The notes beneath the pieces were generated by a model. The model did not search any database. It worked only from the letters and a program-made list of their open reading frames with translations, and was not told the DNA's origin. This document shows, one piece after another, positions 25,688 to 34,248 of a DNA stretch of 64,000 nt (within the stretch, counting starts at the first letter, position 1; every line of letters begins with the position of its first letter). This stretch comes from Cellulosimicrobium arenosum (GTDB lineage Bacteria > Actinomycetota > Actinomycetes > Actinomycetales > Cellulomonadaceae). The stretch lies in assembly GCF_014837295.1 (NCBI RefSeq), contig NZ_JACYHB010000005.1:124001-188000 (forward strand), given 5' to 3'. Made by a program: the position numbers and the translations under genes.

Positions 25688-25862
25688 ACGCCTACGAAGT
25701 CAGCTGTCGGGTTCGGGTGGGAGAAATCACCCGGCCCTGCGAACCGAGGTTCGCCGGGCTTCACCCCGAGGACGCTGTTGCCAGCGCCCGGAAGTGGGTC
25801 CCCCGCCCCTGTCGTCGGGTCGTCGTGAACCTCGCGCGGTGACAGGGTTCGGCGTCCGCTCA
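25688..25862 (-). ncRNA. c-di-AMP (ydaO/yuaA) riboswitch
   Basis: The complement of this leader carries the conserved pieces of the class in order: CGCCGAACCCTGTCACC near the 5' side, GGGGTGAAGCC in the middle, and GAACCCGACAGCTGACTTCG followed by TAGGCG at the 3' side. It ends about 15 bases before the NlpC/P60 start. The family switches off such hydrolase genes when c-di-AMP is high. Recognition is by conserved sequence; a covariance-model scan was not run. Confidence 0.85.
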
Positions 25863-26037
25863 AGGGCTCCGTCGGATGGGTTTTCCGGTGGAGCACGATG
25901 AACCTACAGGACGCGTCTCCAAAAGTCACGTTCGGATCACGACGCGGGTCGCGCAATCGTGTCCATGCAGGTCAGAGCACCTAATTCATCCACCGCGGGC
26001 GGGCCGCCGACCCGTGGAGCGGTCACGGAGGACGTGA

Positions 26038-27252
<1,215 letters not shown>

Positions 27253-27256
27253 CGTT

Positions 27257-27291
27257 CCTCGCGGCGCTCCCGCCAGGCCCGGCACGCCCCG
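27257..27291 (+). repeat. Dispersed GC-rich repeat, copy 1
   Basis: CCTCGCGG, one extra base, GCTCCCGCCAGGCCCG and then CACG-CCCG closely follow the left arm of the inverted repeat at 62124-62168 (about 30 of 35 bases). It lies just after serC. It looks like a REP-like extragenic element. Confidence 0.5.
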
Positions 27292-27340
27292 GCACAGCCC
27301 GTCCCCGCCGTCCGGCGTGGGTCCGTCAGGCGGCGGTCCG

Positions 27341-28687
27341 TCAGGCGGAGCGGACCGCGTGCTCGGCGTCGTCCACCGCGATCCGGTCCCGAGCCTTCGC
27401 TCGGGCCGGCGCCTCGACGGCCGGCGCGGCGTCCAGGTAGCGCACCTGGAGGTGGGGGCGCTGCAGCACGCGGTAGCGGACCTTGAGGTTCCAGCTGCGC
27501 GAGGCCCACAGTGCCGCGGCGACGGTGACGAGCACGCCCGTGATCGCACCGATGCCGATCGACCAGCGGGGACCCCACGCCTCGCCGATCCAGCCGACGA
27601 TCGGTGCGCCGACCGGCGTCGAACCGAGGAAGACGACCATGTAGAGGGACATGACCCGCCCGCGCATCGCGGGGTCGACCGAGACCTGGATGGTCGAGTT
27701 CGCGGCGGTCATCATCGTGAGGGAGGCCAGGCCGACCGGGACGCACATGAGCGCGTAGAGCTCGTACGTCGGCATGACCGCCATGACGCCCAGCGCCACG
27801 GAGAACGCGAACGCCGCCCCGATGACGAGGCGCACGCGCGGACGCTCGCGCCGCGCTGCGAGGAGCGCGCCCGTGAGCGAGCCGACGGCGAGGATCGAAC
27901 CGAGGACGCCGTACTCCCCCGCGCCCTTGCCGAACTCGACGCGCGCCATCATCGCGGAGGTGAGCTGGAAGTTGACCCCGAACGCGGACACCACGCCCAT
28001 CACGACCATGGTGACGACGACGTCCGTGCGGGTGCGCACGTACCGCAGACCTTCGCGGATCTGCCCCTTCGCGCGGCCGGCGCTCGCCATCCCCTGCAGC
28101 TCGGCGGTGCGCATGAGCGCGAGCGCGCCGATGGTCGCGGCGAACGTCACCCCGTTGAGCACGAAGCTCCAGCCCGGCCCGACCGCGGCGATGAGCAGAC
28201 CCGACACCCCCGGGCCGACGAGGCGCGCCGCGTTGAACGACGCGCTGTTGAGCCCGACGGCGTTGGGCAGCTTCTCGGCCGGGACCATCTCCGCGACGAA
28301 CGTCTGGCGGACCGGGTTGTCGAACGCCGTGACGACCCCGAGCAGCGTGGCGAAGACGTACACGTGCCACAGCTCCACCGCACCGCTGAGCACGAGCGCC
28401 CCGAGCCCCAGCGCGAGCACGCCCATCGCCCCCTGCGTGACCATGAGGAGCCGGCGCCGGGGCAACCTGTCCGCGAGCACCCCCGCCCACGGAGACAGCG
28501 CGATGACGGGGAGGAACTGCAGGGCCGTCACGAGGCCCACCGCGATCCCGGAGTCGTCGCTCAGGACGGTCAGCACGAGCCAGTCCTGCGCGATGCGCTG
28601 CATCCACGTCCCGACGTTGGCGACGAGGGCGGCGGCGAACCAGACGCGGTAGTTGTAGTAGCGGAGCGAGGCGAACGTCCTGCTCAT
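27341..28687 (-). CDS. MFS transporter (DHA3-type exporter)
   Basis: A 448-residue major facilitator starting at ATG 28687 (MSRTFASLRYYNYRVWFAA). It shows about 12 membrane helices, with RIAQDWLVLTVL, the loop 2-3 motif GVLADRLPRRRLL, FDNPVRQTFVAEMVP and GPGVSGLLIAAVGP, all typical of the MFS_3/EntS-like group of exporters. It overlaps the MarR gene upstream by 4 bp (ATGA), so the two form a regulator-exporter pair. The exported compound is unknown; drug or siderophore export are typical roles. Confidence 0.9.
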   Translation of the reverse strand: MSRTFASLRYYNYRVWFAAALVANVGTWMQRIAQDWLVLTVLSDDSGIAVGLVTALQFLPVIALSPWAGVLADRLPRRRLLMVTQGAMGVLALGLGALVLSGAVELWHVYVFATLLGVVTAFDNPVRQTFVAEMVPAEKLPNAVGLNSASFNAARLVGPGVSGLLIAAVGPGWSFVLNGVTFAATIGALALMRTAELQGMASAGRAKGQIREGLRYVRTRTDVVVTMVVMGVVSAFGVNFQLTSAMMARVEFGKGAGEYGVLGSILAVGSLTGALLAARRERPRVRLVIGAAFAFSVALGVMAVMPTYELYALMCVPVGLASLTMMTAANSTIQVSVDPAMRGRVMSLYMVVFLGSTPVGAPIVGWIGEAWGPRWSIGIGAITGVLVTVAAALWASRSWNLKVRYRVLQRPHLQVRYLDAAPAVEAPARAKARDRIAVDDAEHAVRSA

Positions 28688-29142
28688 CGAGCGGCGATCC
28701 TCCTCAGGAGCTCGTTGGCGCGGGCCAAGGTCTCTCTCTCGTCGGCGGTGAGTGCGGACAGCTGCTGCGTGAGCCAGGCGTCGCGGCGCCGGCGCGTCTC
28801 GGCGACCTCCCGGGTCCCGGCTTCCGTCAGCCGCACGACCACCTGACGACCGTCGGTCGCGTGCTCGGCCTTCTCCACCAGGCCCAGCTCGACGAGGCGG
28901 TTCACGGCCCGGGTCATGGACGGGGGCCGGACGCGCTCGTGCTCGGCGAGGGCGCTCGGGGACAGGGCCCCGTGCTTGTGCAGCACGGTCAGGACGCCGA
29001 ACTGGCCCTCGGGGAGGTCGGCCTCGCCGCGCTGGGCGCGCAGGCGGCGCGAGACACGGGTCAGGGCGACGCGCAGCTCCCCACCCAGCGATGCCGGTCG
29101 GCACTGCTCGCGCGTGGGCGCACCGGACTCCGCAGCAGACAT
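28684..29142 (-). CDS. MarR-family transcriptional regulator
   Basis: A 152-residue winged-helix protein. The DNA-binding part includes FGVLTVLHKHGALSPSALAEHERVRPPSMTRAVNRLVELGLVEKAEHATDGRQVVVRLTEAG, and dimerisation helices lie at both ends. It is the first gene of the operon with the MFS exporter, and an imperfect inverted repeat lies just upstream of its start. The likely role is repression of the pair until a small molecule binds. Confidence 0.92.
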   Translation of the reverse strand: MSAAESGAPTREQCRPASLGGELRVALTRVSRRLRAQRGEADLPEGQFGVLTVLHKHGALSPSALAEHERVRPPSMTRAVNRLVELGLVEKAEHATDGRQVVVRLTEAGTREVAETRRRRDAWLTQQLSALTADERETLARANELLRRIAAR

Positions 29143-29146
29143 GGTC

Positions 29147-29176
29147 GTTAGCCTACGTCATTACCTTGCGTAACTA
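29147..29176. promoter_or_regulatory. Candidate MarR operator
   Basis: GTTAGCCTACG and CTTGCGTAAC form an imperfect inverted repeat (7 of 11 pairs) in an AT-richer stretch directly upstream of the MarR start. This is the usual place for an autoregulatory site. Confidence 0.4.
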
Positions 29177-29214
29177 CATGGAGCGAGAGCGACATCACTC
29201 GCGCAGCCCGCCGC

Positions 29215-29237
29215 GACGCCGCGGGCTCTGCACCAGG
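29215..29237. terminator. Short hairpin downstream of manA
   Basis: AGCCCGC and GCGGGCT pair over 7 bases with a 9-base loop, 22 bases after the manA stop. No T-tract is present. Confidence 0.35.
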
Positions 29238-29258
29238 ACGGCGGGCCGCGGCGGAGCG

Positions 29259-30557
29259 TCAGGGCACGTACGCGACGACGAGCCTGCCCGGACCGCGCGC
29301 TGTCAGCGCCCCGGCCGCGTGCGGGACGAACACGGACCCGCCGCGCCGCATCGGCTGCAGCGCCTGGCCCGCCGACGGTGCGGCCGCGGCCAGCACCGGC
29401 TCGCCCTCGAGGCACAGCACGAGGCGCGGGCCGGCGTCGGGCAGCGTGACGGTCTCGCCCGCGCCCACGACCGACGTCTGCAGCGCGAACTCCGCCACGG
29501 GCGGGCGGTAGGTGACCGTCCCCGACGCGGCGTCCGTCACCACGCGCGGGCGCGCGGCCGGGCCGGGTGCGCACGTCGCGCACTCGAGCAGGGCGTCCAC
29601 GTCCACGAGCTTGCTCGTGAGTCCGGCGCGCAGCACGTTGTCCGAGCTCGCCATGACCTCGACCGCGCACCCCGACAGGTAGGCGTGCACGTGACCGGAC
29701 GGGACGAACATCGACTCACCCGGGGCGAGCGACACGCGATTGAGCATGAGCGAGACCAGCGCGCCGGGATCGCCCGGGTGCTGCTCGGCGAGCACGAGCA
29801 CGGTCACGTCCCCGCGCACCGAGGGCGAGAGCCCGGCCTCGTGCCGCGCCCGCACGGACGCGACGGACCGCGCGAGGTCGGCGGCGACGTCGGGCGACGT
29901 CCGTGCGTGGAGCGCGAGCGCGAACGCCTCGCGCAGGCCGGCCTCCGTGGGCCGGGCCGCGACCGCCGCACGCATCCTCGCCGCGAGGTCGCCGTCGAGC
30001 CCCTCGAGCAGACGCAGGAGCCGCACCGGGCGGCGGAACCCCGAGAGGCCTTCGAAGGGCGTCAGGGCGACCACCATCTCGGGCTTGTGCTGGTCGTCGT
30101 GGAAGCTGCGCGCCGGCGAGTCGCGGGGCACGCCCGAGCGGTTCTCCCGGTTGAAGCCGGCCCGCGCCCGGTGGGGGTGCGGGTGGACCTGCAGCGACAG
30201 CGCGCGCTCGGCCGCGAGGACCTTGAAGAGGTACGGCAGGCGCGGACCGTACTCGTCGAGCACGCGCCGCCCCAGCACCGCGAGGGGGTCCGCGCGGATC
30301 AGGTCCACGAGCGTCGTGCCCCGCGCACCGTCCTGAGGGCGGCCCGACCCTGCGGCCTCGCCCGGCGCGCACACCCGGGACGGCGCGAGCGGGTGCGCAC
30401 CCATCCACAGCTCGGCCGCCGGGCGACCGTCGGCATCGAGACCGAGCAGCTCCTGGATCGCGGCGCGCGAACCCCAGTCGTACCGCTGGATCGTGTTGTG
30501 CAGGAGCGAGAACGGTGCGGTCCCGGCTCCGGGGGCGTCCTCTGCGGTGTTCGGCAT
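29259..30557 (-). CDS. manA: Mannose-6-phosphate isomerase, class I
   Basis: A 432-residue zinc cupin enzyme interconverting mannose-6-phosphate and fructose-6-phosphate. It has RYDWGSRAAIQELLG, PAAELWMGAHPLAPS, PYLFKVLAAERALSLQVHPH (zinc and substrate residues), DDQHKPEMVVALTPFEGLSGFR (zinc His and Glu) and VPSGHVHAYLSGCAVEVMASSDNVLRAGLTSK. The ATG at 30557 is preferred to a GTG at 30566. Only 10 bases separate it from the permease gene, so it is likely cotranscribed. It supplies mannose units for glycans, which fits the sugar transferase nearby. Confidence 0.94.
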   Translation of the reverse strand: MPNTAEDAPGAGTAPFSLLHNTIQRYDWGSRAAIQELLGLDADGRPAAELWMGAHPLAPSRVCAPGEAAGSGRPQDGARGTTLVDLIRADPLAVLGRRVLDEYGPRLPYLFKVLAAERALSLQVHPHPHRARAGFNRENRSGVPRDSPARSFHDDQHKPEMVVALTPFEGLSGFRRPVRLLRLLEGLDGDLAARMRAAVAARPTEAGLREAFALALHARTSPDVAADLARSVASVRARHEAGLSPSVRGDVTVLVLAEQHPGDPGALVSLMLNRVSLAPGESMFVPSGHVHAYLSGCAVEVMASSDNVLRAGLTSKLVDVDALLECATCAPGPAARPRVVTDAASGTVTYRPPVAEFALQTSVVGAGETVTLPDAGPRLVLCLEGEPVLAAAAPSAGQALQPMRRGGSVFVPHAAGALTARGPGRLVVAYVP

Positions 30558-30567
30558 CCGGCGCACC

Positions 30568-32040
30568 CTAGACGCCGAGGGCGTCCTGGATCGGTCCGAG
30601 AAGGAAATAGACGACGAACATCACGGACGCGACCCACATGAGCGGGTGGATCGCCCGCACCTTGCCGAGCGCGAGCTTGATGAGCACGAACGCGAGGAAG
30701 CCGACGCCGATGCCGTCGGCGATCGAGTAGGTGAAGGGCATGACGACGATCGTGAGGAACGCCGGGATCGAGATCTCCACGTCCTTCCACGAGATGCCCG
30801 CGACCTGGGTCATCATGAGGAACCCGACGAAGACGAGGGCCGGCGCCGCTGCCTCGTAGGGGACCAGCGCGACGAGCGGCGAGAGGAACGTCGCGAGCAG
30901 GAACGCCACACCGGTGACGACCGAGGCCAGGCCGGTCCGGGCCCCCTCCCCCACGCCGGTCGTCGACTCGACGAAGCTCGTGTTGGAGGACACGGAGCCC
31001 GCCCCGCCGGCCGCGGCCGCGATCGAGTCGACGACGAGGATCGCGCGCGTCCGCGGCGGGTTGCCGTCCGCGTCGAGCAGACGCGCCTCGGCACCCACCG
31101 CGACCATCGTGCCCATGGTGTCGAAGAAGTCGGCGAGCAGGAGCGAGAAGATCAGGAGCACCACGGTGACCGTGGCGATGTTCTCGAACGAGCCGAGGAG
31201 CGAGAACTGACCGATGAGCCCGAAGTCCGGGACGTCGACGACACCCGTGTAGGTCGGGGCGTTGAGGTTGAACCCGTTGGGGTTGGACCCGTCCGGGGCC
31301 TTGGCGCCGATGTGCAGCGTGTTCTCCAGCACGACGGCGAGCGCGGTCGCGGTCAGGATCGCGACGAGCAGCGCACCGCGCACCTTGCGGACCCACAGCA
31401 CGATCGTCAGGACCAGGCCGACGACGAACACGAGGATCGGCCACGTGCCGAGGTTCCCGAGCGCGAGCAGCGTCCCCTCGCCCGCCGTGACGAACCCGGC
31501 GTTCACGAGGCCGATGAGGGCGATGAAGAGTCCGATGCCCACGCTGATGGCGGTCTTGAGGCCCACCGGGACGGCCTTGAAGACCGCCTCCCGGAAGCCG
31601 GTGAGGACCAGGACCAGGATGATCACGCCCTCGATGACCACGAGGCCCATCGCGTCGGCCCAGGTGACGCCGGGGAGCGACGCGATGGAGTAGGCGACGA
31701 CGGCGTTGAGCCCCAGCCCCGTGGCGAGGCCCAGCGGGAAGTTGGCGAACACGCCCATCGCGATGGTCATGACCCCGGCGACGAGCGCCGTCGCCGCGGC
31801 CACCTTGCCGAAGTCCGGCTCGGCGCCACCGCCGAGGAACGCGCCCGTCCCGTCGGGGACCGTACCGATGATCAGGGGGTTCAGCACGATGATGTACGCC
31901 ATCGCGAAGAAGGTGACGAGGCCGCCGCGGAGCTCGGTGGCGATCGTGGAGCCGCGCTCGGTGACCTTGAAGAACCGGTCGACGGCGCTGGGCGCGGGCG
32001 GACGCTCGGGAGGTGCGTCCTGGACGGGTGTGCTCGACAT
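30568..32040 (-). CDS. NCS2-family (AzgA-like) purine permease
   Basis: A 490-residue transporter with about 12-14 membrane segments. The N-terminus FFKVTERGSTIATELRGGLVTFFAMAYIIVLNPLIIG is the AzgA/PbuG-type signature. Further motifs are GLGLNAVVAYS and LLLADFFDTMGTMVAVG and the helix region with SSNTSFVESTTGVGEGARTGLASVVTG. This subfamily imports hypoxanthine, guanine or adenine with protons. It precedes manA in the same direction. The upstream gap of 60 bp holds no recognised purine riboswitch. Confidence 0.9.
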   Translation of the reverse strand: MSSTPVQDAPPERPPAPSAVDRFFKVTERGSTIATELRGGLVTFFAMAYIIVLNPLIIGTVPDGTGAFLGGGAEPDFGKVAAATALVAGVMTIAMGVFANFPLGLATGLGLNAVVAYSIASLPGVTWADAMGLVVIEGVIILVLVLTGFREAVFKAVPVGLKTAISVGIGLFIALIGLVNAGFVTAGEGTLLALGNLGTWPILVFVVGLVLTIVLWVRKVRGALLVAILTATALAVVLENTLHIGAKAPDGSNPNGFNLNAPTYTGVVDVPDFGLIGQFSLLGSFENIATVTVVLLIFSLLLADFFDTMGTMVAVGAEARLLDADGNPPRTRAILVVDSIAAAAGGAGSVSSNTSFVESTTGVGEGARTGLASVVTGVAFLLATFLSPLVALVPYEAAAPALVFVGFLMMTQVAGISWKDVEISIPAFLTIVVMPFTYSIADGIGVGFLAFVLIKLALGKVRAIHPLMWVASVMFVVYFLLGPIQDALGV

Positions 32041-32102
32041 GAGGCAAATGCTGCCAGACGCTCGTCACCGCGGTGTAACGGCCGCGCGGGTCGACGGTCC
32101 GG

Positions 32103-33665
32103 TCAGTAGGCCCCGGCGCCGCCGACGACTGCTCGAGCGGTGCGGGCGAGGATCAGGAAGTCGCCGAACACGGTCCAGTTCTCGACGTAGTACACGTCGA
32201 GCCGCACGCTCTCGTCCCAGGACAGGTCGGAGCGACCGCCCACCTGCCACAGACCGGTCAGACCGGGCTTGACCAGCAGCCGGCGCCGCACGTTCGACTC
32301 GTAGCGGCTGACCTCGCTGGGCAGCGGCGGGCGCGGCCCGACCAGGCTCATGTGGCCGCGGAGCACGTTGAACAGCTGCGGCAGCTCGTCGAGCGAGTAG
32401 CGCCGCAGGACCCGTCCGACACGCGTGACGCGAGGGTCCTCGCGGACCTTGAACAGCAGCCCGGAGCCGTCGTTCCGTTCTCCCAGCACGTCTACCTCGC
32501 GGTCGGCGCCGACTCGCATGGAACGGAACTTGTACATCGGGAAGACGCGCCCGTTGCGGCCCACCCGCTCCTGGCGGAAGAGGACGGGACCGCGGCTGGT
32601 GAGACGGACCGCGAGCGCGACCCCCACGAGCACCGGCAGGAGGACGAACGTGAGCAGCGCGGCACCGATCCAGTCCGTGGCCGTCTTCACGGCGAACTTG
32701 GGCCCGGTGAACCGCGGCGCGTCGACGTGGAGCAGCGCGACGCTCTCGGCCGGCGTGATGGTGATGCGCGGCCCTGCCACGTCGGCGAGCTCGGCCGTGA
32801 GCATGAGGTCGACGCCGGACGGCTCGAGCTCCCACCCGAGGCGGCGCACGACGTCGGCCGTGATCGCGTCGGACCCGGACACCGCGACGATGTCGGCGCC
32901 GACGCGCGCGGCGACGTCGCCGGCATGGCGCAGCTCGCCGAGCACGGGGACCCCGCGGATCTCCTCCCCGGCGTCCACGGCACCGCTGGAGACGCAGACA
33001 CCGACGACGCGGTACCCGGACTCCTGGCGGTCGTTGAGGTCCCGGATGAGACGCTCGGCCTGCTCGCGGTGCCCGATCGCCAGGACGGCGGAGCGGGCAC
33101 GCCCGCGGCCGCGCTCACGGTGCAACCACTGGCGCCAGGTGTACCTGCTCACGAGCAGACCGGCGAGCCCCACGGGGAACGCGAACGCGAGATAGCCGCG
33201 CGCCTCCGGGAACCGCAGGAGGAACGCCAGGACCGCGAGCAGCGCGAACAGCCGCCAGGTGGCGTCGAACACGCGGTGGTACTCGGTCGGGCCGCTGCCC
33301 ATGACCCGTGCGTCGCGGGTCCGGGTCGCGGCGAGAGACAGCAGCCAGGCGCCCCCGACGAGCAGGCTCAGCACCGTGTACGGGACGGCGAGGTTCGACC
33401 GGACCGGCTCGGTCGCGTACGGCTCCCACCGCAAGAAGTAGGCCACGGTCACGGCGACGGCCACGGCGGCGGTGTCGGTGACCACCAGGCCACGCCGGTA
33501 CGCGACGTCCCAACCCTGTGCCGCGAACGCCTCGCGTGCCGCACGCACCCGCGCCGCGGGCGACATGGGCCACCCGCTCCGGCGGCGGGGCCTCACGTCC
33601 TGCACGACAGTGTGGGACACGCGTCCACCTCCGACCGGCTGCTCGTCTTGATCCATTCCCTGCAT
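32103..33665 (-). CDS. Polyprenyl-phosphate sugar-1-phosphate transferase (exopolysaccharide initiating enzyme)
   Basis: A 520-residue WcaJ-type enzyme (ATG 33665; a GTG at 33671 is an alternative). The N-terminal half has about five membrane helices and a cytosolic Rossmann-like region (AIGHREQAERLIRDLNDRQESGYRVVGVCV). The C-terminal bacterial sugar transferase domain has RLTSRGPVLFRQERVGRNGRVFPMYKFRSMR, LRRYSLDELPQLFNVLRGHMSLVGPRPPLPSEV and KPGLTGLWQVGGRSDLSWDESVRLDVYYVENW. It transfers a sugar-1-phosphate to the lipid carrier to start a glycan. No glycosyltransferase cluster lies beside it. Confidence 0.92.
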   Translation of the reverse strand: MQGMDQDEQPVGGGRVSHTVVQDVRPRRRSGWPMSPAARVRAAREAFAAQGWDVAYRRGLVVTDTAAVAVAVTVAYFLRWEPYATEPVRSNLAVPYTVLSLLVGGAWLLSLAATRTRDARVMGSGPTEYHRVFDATWRLFALLAVLAFLLRFPEARGYLAFAFPVGLAGLLVSRYTWRQWLHRERGRGRARSAVLAIGHREQAERLIRDLNDRQESGYRVVGVCVSSGAVDAGEEIRGVPVLGELRHAGDVAARVGADIVAVSGSDAITADVVRRLGWELEPSGVDLMLTAELADVAGPRITITPAESVALLHVDAPRFTGPKFAVKTATDWIGAALLTFVLLPVLVGVALAVRLTSRGPVLFRQERVGRNGRVFPMYKFRSMRVGADREVDVLGERNDGSGLLFKVREDPRVTRVGRVLRRYSLDELPQLFNVLRGHMSLVGPRPPLPSEVSRYESNVRRRLLVKPGLTGLWQVGGRSDLSWDESVRLDVYYVENWTVFGDFLILARTARAVVGGAGAY

Positions 33666-33821
33666 GGCCACTCATCCTAGGGTTGCCGTCCTCGCCGGAA
33701 CGGGGATTCCGAGGGTTTCACCCGGGTGAGATGAAACCTTCACCAGCACGTCGCCCTGGGGACAGAAACCCTTGTGCTGCCAACGCTTTCCGCGGTAACG
33801 GAGCGATGTCGACAAAACACC

Positions 33822-33840
33822 TGGACGGATGTCCATCTTT
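33822..33840 (+). promoter_or_regulatory. Second copy of the TGGAC-GGRT-GTCCA motif
   Basis: TGGAC-GGAT-GTCCA followed by TCTTT repeats the motif at 2271-2291, differing at two positions over 19 bases. It lies between the divergent sugar transferase and DUF2530 genes and may control either. Confidence 0.4.
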
Positions 33841-33954
33841 TGACGTCTGATTGCCTGAAGTGCCCTCTCGGAACACTGCACACCATCAGAGACGGGGCAG
33901 GGTCCTCGACATGACGCGACCACCGGGTGAAAACACCGGCGCTACGATGCCGGG

Positions 33955-34248
33955 GTGGCCTCGATCGTCTCGCTCCTGCTGCACCCCGAACGTCGTCGGG
34001 CGGCCCCGCCGCTGCGCGTCGACCTCCGGCGCGTGATCCTCGGGGGCATCGCGGCCTGGGTGTCCGGCCTCGTCGTGGCCGCGGTCCTGCTCGCCACCGG
34101 CATGACCACCTCGCGGGGGGTCGCGACGTGCGCGGTCGGGATCGTGCTCGGCGGCGTCGGCCTCCTCTGGGAGCGCACGCACCGTGACGACTACCTCGCC
34201 CCCGTGCCCGGTGAGCCCGGGGAGCCCTCGGAGACCGGCCGGGGCTGA
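33955..34248 (+). CDS. DUF2530 domain membrane protein
   Basis: A 97-residue protein translated from GTG 33955. It has two membrane helices (VILGGIAAWVSGLVVAAVLLATG and VATCAVGIVLGGVGLLWER) joined by a short Thr/Ser loop, preceded by PPLRVDLRRV and followed by a polar Pro/Glu tail. This is the DUF2530 pattern found across Actinobacteria; its function is unknown. Its 3' end overlaps that of the convergent GHKL ATPase gene by 58 bp. Confidence 0.8.
   Translation: MASIVSLLLHPERRRAAPPLRVDLRRVILGGIAAWVSGLVVAAVLLATGMTTSRGVATCAVGIVLGGVGLLWERTHRDDYLAPVPGEPGEPSETGRG

Noticed and set aside
31990-32103. Purine riboswitch before the NCS2 permease
   Set aside because: The upstream gap is only about 60 bp and lacks the conserved loop sequences.
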